A stretch of 64,000 bases of DNA from JBFHFS01 sp041583495 (GTDB lineage: Bacteria; Bacteroidota; Bacteroidia; Bacteroidales; Marinilabiliaceae): NCBI GenBank assembly GCA_041583495.1, contig JBFHFS010000002.1:153181-217180 (forward strand), given 5' to 3'. Shown one piece after another: positions 35,635 to 44,705 of the stretch. The notes beneath the pieces were generated by a model. It saw nothing but the letters and a program-made list of their open reading frames with translations, did no database searches and was not told where the DNA came from. The position numbers and the translations under genes are program-made. Every line of letters starts with the position of its first letter. Position 1 is the first letter of the stretch.

Positions 35635-37269
35635 ATGAGTATGTTCTGTTATCAATGTCAGGAAACGTCGAAAAACACAGGTTGTGTCATCAAGGGCGTT
35701 TGTGGAAAAACACCAGAAGTATCCAATCTTCAGGACCTGCTTCTGTTTGTAGCTAAAGGGGTCGCGTGGTGGAGCCACAAAGCCGATGAAGCGGGGCTTA
35801 AAAACCCGGAAGCCGAAAAATACATCATCGACTCCATGTTTATCACCATTACCAACGCCAACTTCGATGCCAACAAGATCGTTGCCCAGATTCGCAAAGG
35901 ATTTGAAGTGCAGGATGGTCTTTCGAAACAATTGAGCCCGGCTCCCAAAAACCAGCCGGAGTGTGCCACCTGGCGTACTTCATCGGTAGAGGCCATGAAC
36001 GAAAAGAGCCTTACCGTTGGGGTTCTTTCCCACCCCAACGAAGACATCCGTTCGCTCAAAGAGCTTCTTACCTATGGCATGAAAGGGGTGGCTGCCTATG
36101 CCGAACACGCCCGTAACCTGGGATATGAAAACAACGAGGTCAACAGCTTCCTGAAAAAAGGACTTCTGGCCACCATCGACGAGACCCTGGGTGTGGATGA
36201 GTTACTCCCTCTGGTTTTGGAGTGCGGTAAGACCGGTGTTCAAGTGATGTCCCTGCTCGACAAGGCCAATACCGAAAGTTATGGGCATCCCGAGATGACC
36301 ACTGTGAACCTGGGTGTATCCAAAAACCCCGGTATTCTGGTGAGTGGACACGACTTAAAAGACTTCGAAGAGTTGCTTAAACAAACCGATGGCACTGGTG
36401 TGGACATCTACACGCACAGTGAGATGCTGCCGGCCAACTACTACCCTGCCTTCAAAAAATATAAGCATTTTGTGGGTAATTACGGAAGTTCCTGGTGGGC
36501 TCAGACCAAAGATTTTGAAAGCTTCAATGGTCCGGTATTGCTCACCACCAATTGCCTGGTTCCACCATTAGCCAGTTACAAAGAACGGATCTACACCACC
36601 GGATGCGCCGGATTTGATGGCTGTGTGCACATTCCCGACCGCAAGGAAGGACAATCCAAAGATTTCTCCGTTCTCATCGAACATGCCAGGAAGTGCCCTG
36701 CACCCACCGAGATTGAGACCGGAACCATTGTAGGGGGTTTTGCCCACAATCAGGTGATGGCTTTAGCCGACAAAGTGGTAGATGCAGTGAAGTCGGGTGC
36801 CATTAAAAAGTTTGTCGTCATGGCCGGATGTGATGGACGAAATAAGGACCGTAACTACTACACCGATTTTGCGAATGAACTGCCTCAGGATACGGTGATT
36901 CTGACCGCCGGATGCGCCAAGTACCGTTACAATAAATTGCCATTGGGTGATATTGGCGGAATCCCAAGAATATTGGATGCCGGACAATGCAACGACTCCT
37001 ATTCACTGGCCCTTATCGCCATGAAGCTTCAGGAGGTGTTCGGACTGGATGACATCAATGAACTGCCAATTGTTTACAACATTGCGTGGTACGAGCAAAA
37101 AGCAGTCATTGTACTTTTGGCACTCCTTTATCTGGGGGTCAAAAATATCCACCTGGGCCCCACCTTGCCGGCCTTCTTGTCGCCCAACGTAGCCAAAGTG
37201 TTGGTTGAGCAATTTGGCATTGCACCCATCTCTACGGTGGAGGCAGATATGGCTGAACTGATAGGTTAG
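35635..37269 (+). CDS. hcp: Hybrid cluster protein (hydroxylamine reductase)
   Basis: 544 residues, cytoplasmic Fe-S enzyme that reduces hydroxylamine in vitro and acts as a nitric oxide reductase in vivo. The N-terminal cluster motif is Cys5, Cys8, Cys17, Cys23. Hybrid-cluster ligands are visible in the conserved segments ECGKTGV, TTNCLVPP, TTGCAGFDGCVHIP, AGCAKYRYN and DAGQCNDSYS. It is in one operon with the ferredoxin gene and likely induced by the divergent Crp-type regulator during nitrosative stress; the nrfHA operon lies 2 kb on. Confidence 0.97.
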   Translation: MSMFCYQCQETSKNTGCVIKGVCGKTPEVSNLQDLLLFVAKGVAWWSHKADEAGLKNPEAEKYIIDSMFITITNANFDANKIVAQIRKGFEVQDGLSKQLSPAPKNQPECATWRTSSVEAMNEKSLTVGVLSHPNEDIRSLKELLTYGMKGVAAYAEHARNLGYENNEVNSFLKKGLLATIDETLGVDELLPLVLECGKTGVQVMSLLDKANTESYGHPEMTTVNLGVSKNPGILVSGHDLKDFEELLKQTDGTGVDIYTHSEMLPANYYPAFKKYKHFVGNYGSSWWAQTKDFESFNGPVLLTTNCLVPPLASYKERIYTTGCAGFDGCVHIPDRKEGQSKDFSVLIEHARKCPAPTEIETGTIVGGFAHNQVMALADKVVDAVKSGAIKKFVVMAGCDGRNKDRNYYTDFANELPQDTVILTAGCAKYRYNKLPLGDIGGIPRILDAGQCNDSYSLALIAMKLQEVFGLDDINELPIVYNIAWYEQKAVIVLLALLYLGVKNIHLGPTLPAFLSPNVAKVLVEQFGIAPISTVEADMAELIG

Positions 37270-37289
37270 CCACCGGAATAAACACAAAG

Positions 37290-37370
37290 GGCAAACGTGC
37301 AAGGGTCTCCGGCAAAACTTTGGAATCCTTCCTTAGCCGATGAAACCATGCACGTTTGCCTCTTTTTTTT
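37290..37370 (+). terminator. Terminator of the ferredoxin-hcp operon
   Basis: 12-bp perfect stem GGCAAACGTGCA/TGCACGTTTGCC enclosing a 47-base loop that itself contains a CGGC/GCCG pairing, followed by TCTTTTTTTT. Unusually large apical region for a terminator. Confidence 0.8.
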
Positions 37371-37540
37371 ATCATATATCCCCCATGTTATCTAAATAAT
37401 TCATTTTAATAGCGCTTCGCCCAAACCCGACTTCATTTTTTTTGTTCTAAAAGTAATTGTGCGTTCCACAAAGTTCATGTGAACCTGACTCGGTGCTCAC
37501 TTATCGCAATAATGATAACGGATGCAAAAAGGGTAAGCAG

Positions 37541-38959
37541 ATGAAAATATTACTCACCGGGGTAACCGGCTATATAGGAAAACGGTTGTTACCCGTTCTA
37601 TTGCAGGCGGGTCATGAGGTGGTATGTTGTGTGCGCGACCTGAATCGGTTCGACAAAACCGGCTTTCCCTCCCCTAATTTGCAGGTCATCGAAACCGACT
37701 TTCTGGATTTCGATTCCCTGAGTGCCATTCCTGCCGACCTTGATGCCGCCTACTATCTTATCCATTCCCTTTCGGCTTCCATCCATGGTTTTGACCAACT
37801 GGAAGAGACCTGTGCGCTGAATTTTAACCAACGTCTTTCACAAACCCGGGTCAGACAAGTCATATATCTCAGTGGCATTGTTAACGCTGAGAAATTATCG
37901 GATCATCTTAGATCCCGAAAAAAGGTGGAAGACCTGCTGGCTTCGCCGGCCTACAGCTTAACGACCCTGAGAGCAGGGATAATAGTGGGTTCGGGCAGTG
38001 CCTCCTTTGAGATCATTCGTGATTTGGTTGAAAAACTGCCGGTGATGGTGGCGCCCGGATGGTTAAACACCAAATCGCAACCCATCGCCATCCGCAACGT
38101 CATTCAATTTCTCACCGGGGTACTTCTGCTTGAAAAAACCTACAACCAAAGTTTCGACCTGGGCGGTCATGAAACCCTTTCATACAAGGAGATGTTGCTG
38201 CTCTTCGCAAAGGCCAGAGGCCTTAAACGCCACATCTATACTCTGCCTGTAATGACCCCCAGATTATCGTCCTACTGGCTCTATTTTGTAACTTCAACCA
38301 GCTACAACCTGGCCGTAAACCTGGTGGACAGCATGAAGGTTGAAGTTATCGGGAAAGAGAACCAATTGGCTCAATGGCTCAACATCGATCTCATCCCCTA
38401 TATTGAGGCCGTAAAACTGGCTTTTGGCAAAATTGAGCAACAGGAGGTATTGTCAAGCTGGACCGACGCAGCCGCTGGCGGAAAAACAGAACAAGGACTG
38501 AATAAATTACTCAACATCCCGGTCTATGGATGCCTGAGAGACCAAAAAGTGTTCCCGGTTAAGGATGAAGCAAAGTCGCTGGAAAAGATTTGGGCCATAG
38601 GTGGAGACAACGGCTGGTATTATGCCAGCTGGCTTTGGACCCTGCGAGGGTTTATGGACAAATTAGCAGGGGGAGTTGGCCTGAGACGGGGACGGAAAAA
38701 CCCACACACGATAAAGGCCGGTGAGTCGCTGGATTTCTGGAGGGTACTCTTTGCCTCCCGATCGAAAAAACGATTACTGCTGTATGCCGAGATGAAATTA
38801 CCCGGCGAAGCCTGGCTGGAATTCAGTATTCAGGATGGCAAACTTTATCAAACGGCCACCTTTCGCCCCAGAGGAGTTTGGGGCCGCTTGTACTGGCTCG
38901 CCCTGTTGCCTTTTCATCACTTCATCTTCAGAGGAATGGCCAGACAAATTGCAGCGTAA
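37541..38959 (+). CDS. NAD(P)-binding SDR with DUF2867 domain
   Basis: 472 residues from ATG 37541 (MKILLTGVTGYIGKRLL); the open frame extends 28 codons upstream but without similarity to the family. An atypical SDR (NmrA-like) Rossmann domain with GVTGYIG at 6-12 fills residues 1 to about 300, and a DUF2867 domain about 320-470 (contains WYYASWLWTLRGFMDKLAGGVGLRRGR). This fusion is common in bacteria but its reaction is unknown; cofactor binding is likely. No operon partner: flanked by the hcp terminator and the nrfH promoter region. Confidence 0.87.
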   Translation: MKILLTGVTGYIGKRLLPVLLQAGHEVVCCVRDLNRFDKTGFPSPNLQVIETDFLDFDSLSAIPADLDAAYYLIHSLSASIHGFDQLEETCALNFNQRLSQTRVRQVIYLSGIVNAEKLSDHLRSRKKVEDLLASPAYSLTTLRAGIIVGSGSASFEIIRDLVEKLPVMVAPGWLNTKSQPIAIRNVIQFLTGVLLLEKTYNQSFDLGGHETLSYKEMLLLFAKARGLKRHIYTLPVMTPRLSSYWLYFVTSTSYNLAVNLVDSMKVEVIGKENQLAQWLNIDLIPYIEAVKLAFGKIEQQEVLSSWTDAAAGGKTEQGLNKLLNIPVYGCLRDQKVFPVKDEAKSLEKIWAIGGDNGWYYASWLWTLRGFMDKLAGGVGLRRGRKNPHTIKAGESLDFWRVLFASRSKKRLLLYAEMKLPGEAWLEFSIQDGKLYQTATFRPRGVWGRLYWLALLPFHHFIFRGMARQIAA

Positions 38960-39219
38960 TCTCCAAAACGAAAGCCCCTGGCCTCCAGGTGTTTCAACCC
39001 CATCCCAAATGGCTAAAAAGTAGATTCAACTCCCTCGTATTCTTCAATTTAGACTTAGTTCAAATAACGGCCAAAACCATCTAAAAGGCTCTTTTGTATT
39101 AAGTTTTGTTTATATTTACTAAAAGCCGTTCATTCGCTTTTTAAAGACTTTGTGTTAGATCACCTTACCTGGAGTACTTGACTATTATTTATTAATAATC
39201 GTTATTTAAGGCCGAAAAC

Positions 39220-39813
39220 ATGACCAGAAAGTCTCCTCTTAAATGGTTGATACCACCTGATCCCTGGAAAATTCCCGTAATCATCTTAATGGGCATTTTT
39301 ACTGGGTTAGGGGCTTTTGTGTTTCATATCTCCGAGATTCCCTCCTACCTTTCCGACCGTCCCGAGACCTGTATCAACTGCCACATAATGGGGCCTCAAT
39401 ACGCCACCTGGAGCCACAGTTCGCATCATGCGTGGACCAATTGCAACGACTGCCATGTTCCTCACAACAACCTCCTTAACCACTACTATTTCAAGGCAAA
39501 GGATGGCTCCCGTCATGCCACGATCTTTACACTGAGAGCCGAGCCCCAGGTTATTTTTATTAAGCAGGCCGGCAAAGATGTGGTACAAAAGAATTGTGAG
39601 CGTTGCCATACTCCTCTTATCACCAATGATAAGCTTCTGTCTATGCGGCCTGAGTTTCACCCCTCCATAGAAGATCGTTATTGCGTAGATTGTCACAGGG
39701 AGACACCCCATGGAAGGGTAAACAGTCTCTCGAGCGTACCCTTTGCCCGCCTGCCGTTGCTAAAGAGCCCGGTCCCGGAGTGGCTAAAACCCAAATCACA
39801 AAAGAACAAGTAA
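39220..39813 (+). CDS. nrfH: NrfH-type tetrahaem quinol dehydrogenase
   Basis: 197 residues, NapC/NirT family. One membrane anchor (about 17-38) and four CxxCH haem sites at residues 51-55, 75-79, 126-130 and 155-159. It takes electrons from menaquinol and hands them to NrfA on the periplasmic side. Two features match NrfH: the short size and gene order directly before nrfA (44 bases apart). Nitrite ammonification or nitrite detoxification is the expected role. Confidence 0.95.
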   Translation: MTRKSPLKWLIPPDPWKIPVIILMGIFTGLGAFVFHISEIPSYLSDRPETCINCHIMGPQYATWSHSSHHAWTNCNDCHVPHNNLLNHYYFKAKDGSRHATIFTLRAEPQVIFIKQAGKDVVQKNCERCHTPLITNDKLLSMRPEFHPSIEDRYCVDCHRETPHGRVNSLSSVPFARLPLLKSPVPEWLKPKSQKNK

Positions 39814-39857
39814 GATCGTTTTACCAGGGTATTTAAACCCATTAATATCCCCATTTT

Positions 39858-41372
39858 ATGAAACCAATCAGCGAGCAAATAAAAAACAAACCGTGGCTGG
39901 GATGGCTGTTGTTTTTTGCCACCATTATCGTGGTTTTCCTACTGGGACTTCTGGCCTCCTCCATCATTGAACGACGCACCGAGGCTTTATTTACCTATAC
40001 CCCGGAAGTGGAGCATGGCCAGTACGAGCCCCGCAATTCGGTATGGGGACAAAACTTCCCCCGGGAATACCAAACGTATAAACAAACCGCCGACACCACT
40101 TTTAGAAGCATGCAGGGCGGATCGGCCATGGTAGACATGCTGGAGGAAAACCCTGAGTTTGTTATTTTATGGGCCAATTATGGCTTCTCAAAAGATTACA
40201 ACCAGGGCCGGGGCCACTACTACGCCGTCAAGGACATCTGGAAAACTCTGAGAACAGGCGCCCCCATGGATGGAAAGCAAAGTCCGATGCCCAACACCTG
40301 CTGGACCTGTAAAAGCCCCGATGTGCCAAGGCTCATGAGTGAAATTGGCGTGGCCGAATTTTATAAAGGCACCTGGGAAGAGAAGGGCTCTGAAATAGTA
40401 AATCCCATTGGTTGTGCCGATTGCCATGATGCCAAAACCATGAACCTTCGGATTTCCAGACCTGCCCTTATCGAAGCCTTTGAGCGCCAGGGAAAAGATA
40501 TTGGGATGTCTTCACACCAGGAGATGCGCTCGCTGGTCTGCGCCCAGTGCCATGTGGAATACTACTTTAATAAAGACAAGGTTGCCGGGGTAAATTACCT
40601 CACTTTTCCATGGGACAACGGAACCACCGTGGAGGAGATTGAAACGTATTACGATAACATGAATTTTTCGGACTGGACCCATGGCCTGAGTAAGGCCCCC
40701 ATGCTGAAAGCCCAGCATCCCGGTTATGAAGTATTCTCCACCGGCATCCATGCCTCCCGCGGGGTCGCTTGTGCCGATTGTCATATGCCCTACATGAGTG
40801 AAGGTGGCCAAAAGTTCACCAATCACCACATACAAAGTCCGCTCAACAATATATCGAGTTCCTGTCAGGTATGTCACCGCGACGAGACCGAAGAGATTGT
40901 ACGAACCGTATACAAGCGTCAGAATCAGATTGCGGGTAACCGAAAAGAGCTGGAAAAATTATTGGTCAGGGCCCATGTGGAAGCCAAAAGTGCATGGGAT
41001 TATGGCGCCAGCGAAAAGGATATGCAACCCATCTTAATGGATATCCGGCATGCACAATGGCGCTGGGATTTTGCTGCTGCGGGGCATGGCAACTCCTTCC
41101 ACAACCCGGTGGAAATCAGCCGGATCATTGGCACCGGCATCACCCTGGCCCAGGAGTCCCGCATTAAGCTGGCCCGTCTTCTGGCGGCACTGGGACACAA
41201 CCAACCCATTGAATATCCGGACATCAGCACCAAGGCCAGGGCCCAGGCTTATCTGGGAATGGATATGGCCTCCATGAACCAGGAAAAGGGTCAATTCATG
41301 AAGAGCGTTGTACCCCAGTGGCTCGAGCAAGCCAAAGAACGGGAAAGCGCCTATCCCGTATCCGTAAAATAA
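39858..41372 (+). CDS. nrfA: Ammonia-forming cytochrome c nitrite reductase
   Basis: 504 residues, periplasmic pentahaem enzyme that reduces nitrite to ammonium with six electrons. The catalytic haem has the diagnostic CWTCK (148-152, lysine ligand); the other four are CADCH 186-190, CAQCH 228-232, CADCH 305-309 and CQVCH 336-340. An N-terminal uncleaved helix (about 12-35) may keep it at the membrane with NrfH. The porin gene follows only 7 bases after the stop, so nrfH-nrfA-porin is one transcript. Confidence 0.97.
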   Translation: MKPISEQIKNKPWLGWLLFFATIIVVFLLGLLASSIIERRTEALFTYTPEVEHGQYEPRNSVWGQNFPREYQTYKQTADTTFRSMQGGSAMVDMLEENPEFVILWANYGFSKDYNQGRGHYYAVKDIWKTLRTGAPMDGKQSPMPNTCWTCKSPDVPRLMSEIGVAEFYKGTWEEKGSEIVNPIGCADCHDAKTMNLRISRPALIEAFERQGKDIGMSSHQEMRSLVCAQCHVEYYFNKDKVAGVNYLTFPWDNGTTVEEIETYYDNMNFSDWTHGLSKAPMLKAQHPGYEVFSTGIHASRGVACADCHMPYMSEGGQKFTNHHIQSPLNNISSSCQVCHRDETEEIVRTVYKRQNQIAGNRKELEKLLVRAHVEAKSAWDYGASEKDMQPILMDIRHAQWRWDFAAAGHGNSFHNPVEISRIIGTGITLAQESRIKLARLLAALGHNQPIEYPDISTKARAQAYLGMDMASMNQEKGQFMKSVVPQWLEQAKERESAYPVSVK

Positions 41373-41379
41373 CGACCTC

Positions 41380-42630
41380 ATGCGAAAAAAGCCATCTTCA
41401 CGGAAGACCCTTTTGATGGTTGCTCTTTTATGCGCAACATCAATGGAGGCACAGTTTAAAATTTCGGCCGAGCTGCGGCCACGTACCGAATACAGTCACG
41501 GATATGCGCTCCCGGCCTCCGAGGATCAGGATCCTTCCCTATTCACCACCCAACGCACCCGTCTTCAGTTTGCCTTCTCGAATCAGGAAAGTGTAAAACT
41601 GAAGATCGTTCTTCAGGATGTACGCCTATGGGGCAGCCAGCCTCAATTGGTTCAGAATGAAGATTATGCCACCTCCGTTCATGAGGCCTGGGGAGAATTT
41701 GGTCTCGGAGGAGGTTTCTCTGTTAAGGCCGGTCGCCAGGAGTTGGTGTACGACGATCAACGGATTTTGGGAAGCGTGGGGTGGGCCCAGCAGGGACGCA
41801 CCCATGATGTGGCCCTGCTGAAATACACCGGAGGATTTGAGCTGCATCTGGGCTTTGCGCACCACGAAAACGACAACCGACAGAACAACTATTATTTTGG
41901 ACCCGACGCCTACAAAGATCTTCAGTTTGTATGGTTCCACAACAGCGTTGAAGCGTTACAATACAGCATTCTTCTGCTCAACAACGGCATCCCTGTAACC
42001 ACCTTCCAGGGCGGGAATCCGGTAAAACAGGAAACGCTTTACAGCCAAACCCTGGGCATGCGCGTGGAGCAGGGATACGACCGTTGGCGAATGGGTGGCC
42101 ACTTCTACTTTCAAACCGGCGATTCGCCCGATGGCAGGGACCTTAGTGCCTTCGACTTTGCAATAGAGGCCCATAAGAACTTTGAAGAGGGTAAGAAATT
42201 GGGAATCAGATACGAATGGATATCGGGCACGGAGCCGGGAAACGCTACCAACCAATCGTTTACCCCCCTGTATGGGACCAACCACAAATTCAACGGGTTT
42301 ATGGATTACTTTTATGTAGGCAATCACCTAAACTCAGTGGGTTTGCACGATCTGCAACTATCGGGAAGTCTGACAACCGGAAAAGTAACCCTCACGGGCG
42401 ACCTTCACCTATTCAACAGCCACAAAGAGGTGAACAACGATGGAACCTATCTGGGCACCGAACTGGACATGGGGCTTTCCCTGCCGGTAAACAGCATCGT
42501 GAAATTTGCCGCAGGCTATTCCCAGATGCTGGCATCGGAACGGCTGGCAGACCTTCGCAACATCACCAACAAGGGAAGTCTCCACAACTGGGCATGGGTA
42601 ATGGTAACCTTTAGCCCCGAGTTCTTATAA
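41380..42630 (+). CDS. Outer-membrane porin, alginate-export-like family
   Basis: 416 residues. Signal peptide ending MEAQ, then a beta-barrel with alternating aromatic strands and a C-terminal FSPEFL. Similar to the alginate export (AlgE-like) porin family; characteristic KAGRQELVYDDQRILGSVGW near residue 110. Cotranscribed with nrfHA (7-base gap), so it may admit nitrite or another anion, or serve a quite different solute; the sequence cannot tell. Alginate itself is unlikely since no alginate genes are present. Confidence 0.83.
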   Translation: MRKKPSSRKTLLMVALLCATSMEAQFKISAELRPRTEYSHGYALPASEDQDPSLFTTQRTRLQFAFSNQESVKLKIVLQDVRLWGSQPQLVQNEDYATSVHEAWGEFGLGGGFSVKAGRQELVYDDQRILGSVGWAQQGRTHDVALLKYTGGFELHLGFAHHENDNRQNNYYFGPDAYKDLQFVWFHNSVEALQYSILLLNNGIPVTTFQGGNPVKQETLYSQTLGMRVEQGYDRWRMGGHFYFQTGDSPDGRDLSAFDFAIEAHKNFEEGKKLGIRYEWISGTEPGNATNQSFTPLYGTNHKFNGFMDYFYVGNHLNSVGLHDLQLSGSLTTGKVTLTGDLHLFNSHKEVNNDGTYLGTELDMGLSLPVNSIVKFAAGYSQMLASERLADLRNITNKGSLHNWAWVMVTFSPEFL

Positions 42631-42636
42631 AATACA

Positions 42637-43005
42637 TTACTTAAGCAACCCTTTGAGCACCAGCTCAGCGGTGGCAGGGTTGGTGGCCAGGGGCACGTTG
42701 TGCACGTCGCAAATACGCATCAGCATATTGATGTCGGGTTCGTGGGGATGCCTGTCCAGGGGATCCCTAAAGAAAAAGATTACCTGAATTTGTTTCTGAG
42801 CCACCTGAGCGGCAATTTGGGCATCTCCCCCCTGGGGACCCGACAAAACACGCTCCACCTCTAATCCTGCCGCCTGTGCATGCTTTCCGGTGGTTCCGGT
42901 AGCTACAATCTGTATATTAGCCGAATGTAAAAATTCGTAGTGCTTATTCAAAAAGGAGACCATCTCGGCCTTTTTCCCATCATGGGCAATGACTGCTAGT
43001 TTCAT
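42637..43005 (-). CDS. mgsA: Methylglyoxal synthase
   Basis: Converts dihydroxyacetone phosphate to methylglyoxal and phosphate, a bypass of lower glycolysis under phosphate limitation. 122 residues, shorter than E. coli MgsA (152) by its terminal extensions but with all key residues: His8/Asp9, TGTTG at 36-40, SGPQGGDAQIA with catalytic Asp61, and FFRDPLDRHPHEPDI with His88 and Asp91. Convergent with the porin gene, only 6 bases apart. Confidence 0.95.
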   Translation of the reverse strand: MKLAVIAHDGKKAEMVSFLNKHYEFLHSANIQIVATGTTGKHAQAAGLEVERVLSGPQGGDAQIAAQVAQKQIQVIFFFRDPLDRHPHEPDINMLMRICDVHNVPLATNPATAELVLKGLLK

Positions 43006-43182
43006 ACATTTCTGGTATTATTTTGCAAAGATGGTCGAAAATAAGGAATACCCCCCTATCGATGAGCGAAATTTAATGTTTTTTTAATTTACACCCCACG
43101 CCCCCCCCAACTACAATCAGGGGCAAACACCAAAACCTTATTTTTTGAATTCCTGCAAAACTCTACCCCCAGGCTTTTTAAC

Positions 43183-43217
43183 AAAAAAAAAGGATCTGAC
43201 CATGGCCAGACCCTTTT
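43183..43217 (-). terminator. Terminator of the rpsF-rpsR-rplI operon
   Basis: On the minus strand a nearly continuous stem (AAAAGGGTCTGG against TCAGATCCTTTT with G-U pairs) closes around CCATGG and is followed by nine Ts (43183-43191). It lies 45 bases past the rplI stop codon. Confidence 0.8.
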
Positions 43218-43262
43218 AATTTGTTTGAAAACGTATCGTAATTAATATATCGAGGTGATTGC

Positions 43263-43712
43263 TTATTCAGAAACCACTTCAAAATCGATGTTAACCTTAA
43301 CATCCCTGTGAAGTTTCACAACAGCGGTGTAGCTGCCAATTTCCTTCACCTGATCATCAGAGATAGAGATATTTTTCCGTTCGATTTGGAAACCATCCTT
43401 GGCCAAAGCTTCGGCAATTTGGATGGTATTAACAGAACCGAAAATCTTACCTGTTGAACTGGTTTTGGCACCGATGGTCAATTTTTTACCTTCGAGTTTT
43501 TTGGCCAATTCAAGCGCTTCTTCGCGAATCTTCTCAAGTTTATGGGCTTGCTGTTTTCTGTTTTCAGCAAAAACTTTTTTAGCCGACTCGGTAGCCAGAA
43601 TAGCCACACCACCGGGAATCAAAAAGTTACGACCATATCCGGGACGTACGCTAACGATGTCGTTTTTCTGGCCTAAGTTGGCCACATCTTCTTTTAATAT
43701 TACTTCCATCAT
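43263..43712 (-). CDS. rplI: 50S ribosomal protein L9
   Basis: 149 residues, the usual length. Starts MMEVILKEDVANLGQKND with the L9 signature GYGRNFLIPGGVA at about 25-37, the long connecting helix (about 40-75) and a C-terminal RNA-binding domain. Two adjacent ATGs; the second (43709) is equally possible. Last gene of the rpsF-rpsR-rplI operon, 19 bases after rpsR. Confidence 0.97.
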   Translation of the reverse strand: MMEVILKEDVANLGQKNDIVSVRPGYGRNFLIPGGVAILATESAKKVFAENRKQQAHKLEKIREEALELAKKLEGKKLTIGAKTSSTGKIFGSVNTIQIAEALAKDGFQIERKNISISDDQVKEIGSYTAVVKLHRDVKVNIDFEVVSE

Positions 43713-43731
43713 AGTTAGTTCCTCCTGGGGT

Positions 43732-44001
43732 TTATTTCATCAAATCGGTTACATAAGGCAGCAAGGCTAGGTGACGAGATCTCTTAACCGCCTGAGAGAT
43801 TTTTCTCTGGAACTTTAAAGAGGTTCCCGTTAAACGCCGGGGTAAAATTTTCCCTTGCTCATTGAGGAATTTCTTAAGAAATTCAGGGTCCTTGTAATCA
43901 ACATACTTGATGCCATTTTTCTTAAAACGACAGTACTTCTTCTTTTTAATCTCAACCGATGGAGGTGTAAGATATCTTATTTCGCTTTGATTCTGTGCCA
44001 T
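43732..44001 (-). CDS. rpsR: 30S ribosomal protein S18
   Basis: 89 residues. Signature KYCRFKKNGIKYVDYKDPEFLKKFL followed by GKILPRRLTGTSLKFQRKISQAVKRSRHLALLPY is the S18 core that packs against S6. Single cysteine only, so it is not the zinc-binding form. Lies 3 bases after rpsF and 19 before rplI. No ssb or priB gene lies between rpsF and rpsR. Confidence 0.98.
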   Translation of the reverse strand: MAQNQSEIRYLTPPSVEIKKKKYCRFKKNGIKYVDYKDPEFLKKFLNEQGKILPRRLTGTSLKFQRKISQAVKRSRHLALLPYVTDLMK

Positions 44002-44004
44002 AAT

Positions 44005-44361
44005 TTAGTTCTCCTTTCCCTCTTTTTTGTTTAGACTTCTACGTTTTTCACTATACTGGATGGCGAATTTGTCAAGTTTAAAGGTTAAAAACCTGATAAT
44101 GCGCTCATCACGACGATAGTTAATTTCCAGCTTCTCAATAAAAGATGGATCGGCTTTGAATTCAAACAACTGGTAAAAACCGGTTGATTTTTTCTGAATG
44201 GGATAAGCCATTTTTCTCAGGCCCCAGTCTTCCTGGTGCACAATCTCCCCTCCAGCTTCAAGAATCATATTCTTGAATTTTTCTACCGTCTCCTTCATCT
44301 GGGCTTCAGACAAAACGGGAGTTAAAATGAAAACGGTTTCATAATGATTAAACATAAACAC
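44005..44361 (-). CDS. rpsF: 30S ribosomal protein S6
   Basis: 118 residues. FNHYETVFILTPVLSEAQ at the start and DWGLRKMAYPIQKKSTGFYQLFEF near residue 55 are the S6 signature; C-terminus is lysine-rich. ATG 44361 or the ATG two codons later may be used. First gene of the operon; the promoter at 44396-44426 leaves a leader of about 30 bases. Confidence 0.97.
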   Translation of the reverse strand: MFMFNHYETVFILTPVLSEAQMKETVEKFKNMILEAGGEIVHQEDWGLRKMAYPIQKKSTGFYQLFEFKADPSFIEKLEINYRRDERIIRFLTFKLDKFAIQYSEKRRSLNKKEGKEN

Positions 44362-44705
44362 AAATTTTAATGTGAATTTTTATTTATTCGCGCCGCAAAA
44401 GTAGCGTTTTTATCTTAAACGGACAATAGCAGAAGCTTTTATTATTTGGCAAGAACCATTTTTTCGACCAATGATCCCTTATACCATAGATCATTGGCTT
44501 TACGCGTGTCGCCATGGTTTTAACGGTGGCACAGCGGAGGAGCCGGGTAACCGACAATGCACTTATTTGCAGGATGTTTAACATCAGCACAATAAGTGAA
44601 TTTTCCTCAATCGATTAAAATACTGTCATTCACCCATTTACAAAAGCTGAACGAACCATATTTATAAGCTGCAAAACAGCAACTCTCTCCGCTCAACTGC
44701 ATACT
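44362..44705. other. Intergenic region between the DHOD-like gene and rpsF
   Basis: 344 bases, no gene. Besides the rpsF promoter it holds a perfect 9-bp inverted repeat CCAATGATC/GATCATTGG (44468-44497, loop of 12) with no adjacent T-tract, and a weak GCTG/CAGC hairpin near 44670. Either may end the DHOD-like transcript. Confidence 0.5.
44396..44426 (-). promoter_or_regulatory. Promoter of the ribosomal operon
   Basis: Minus strand TTG (44424-44426), 20-base spacer, TACTTTTG (44396-44403). The -7 box is exact and the -33 box partial (ATTG). Confidence 0.65.

Noticed and set aside
44384..44590. 68-codon minus-strand frame upstream of rpsF
   Set aside because: It runs across the rpsF promoter and has cysteine-rich, low-plausibility composition.
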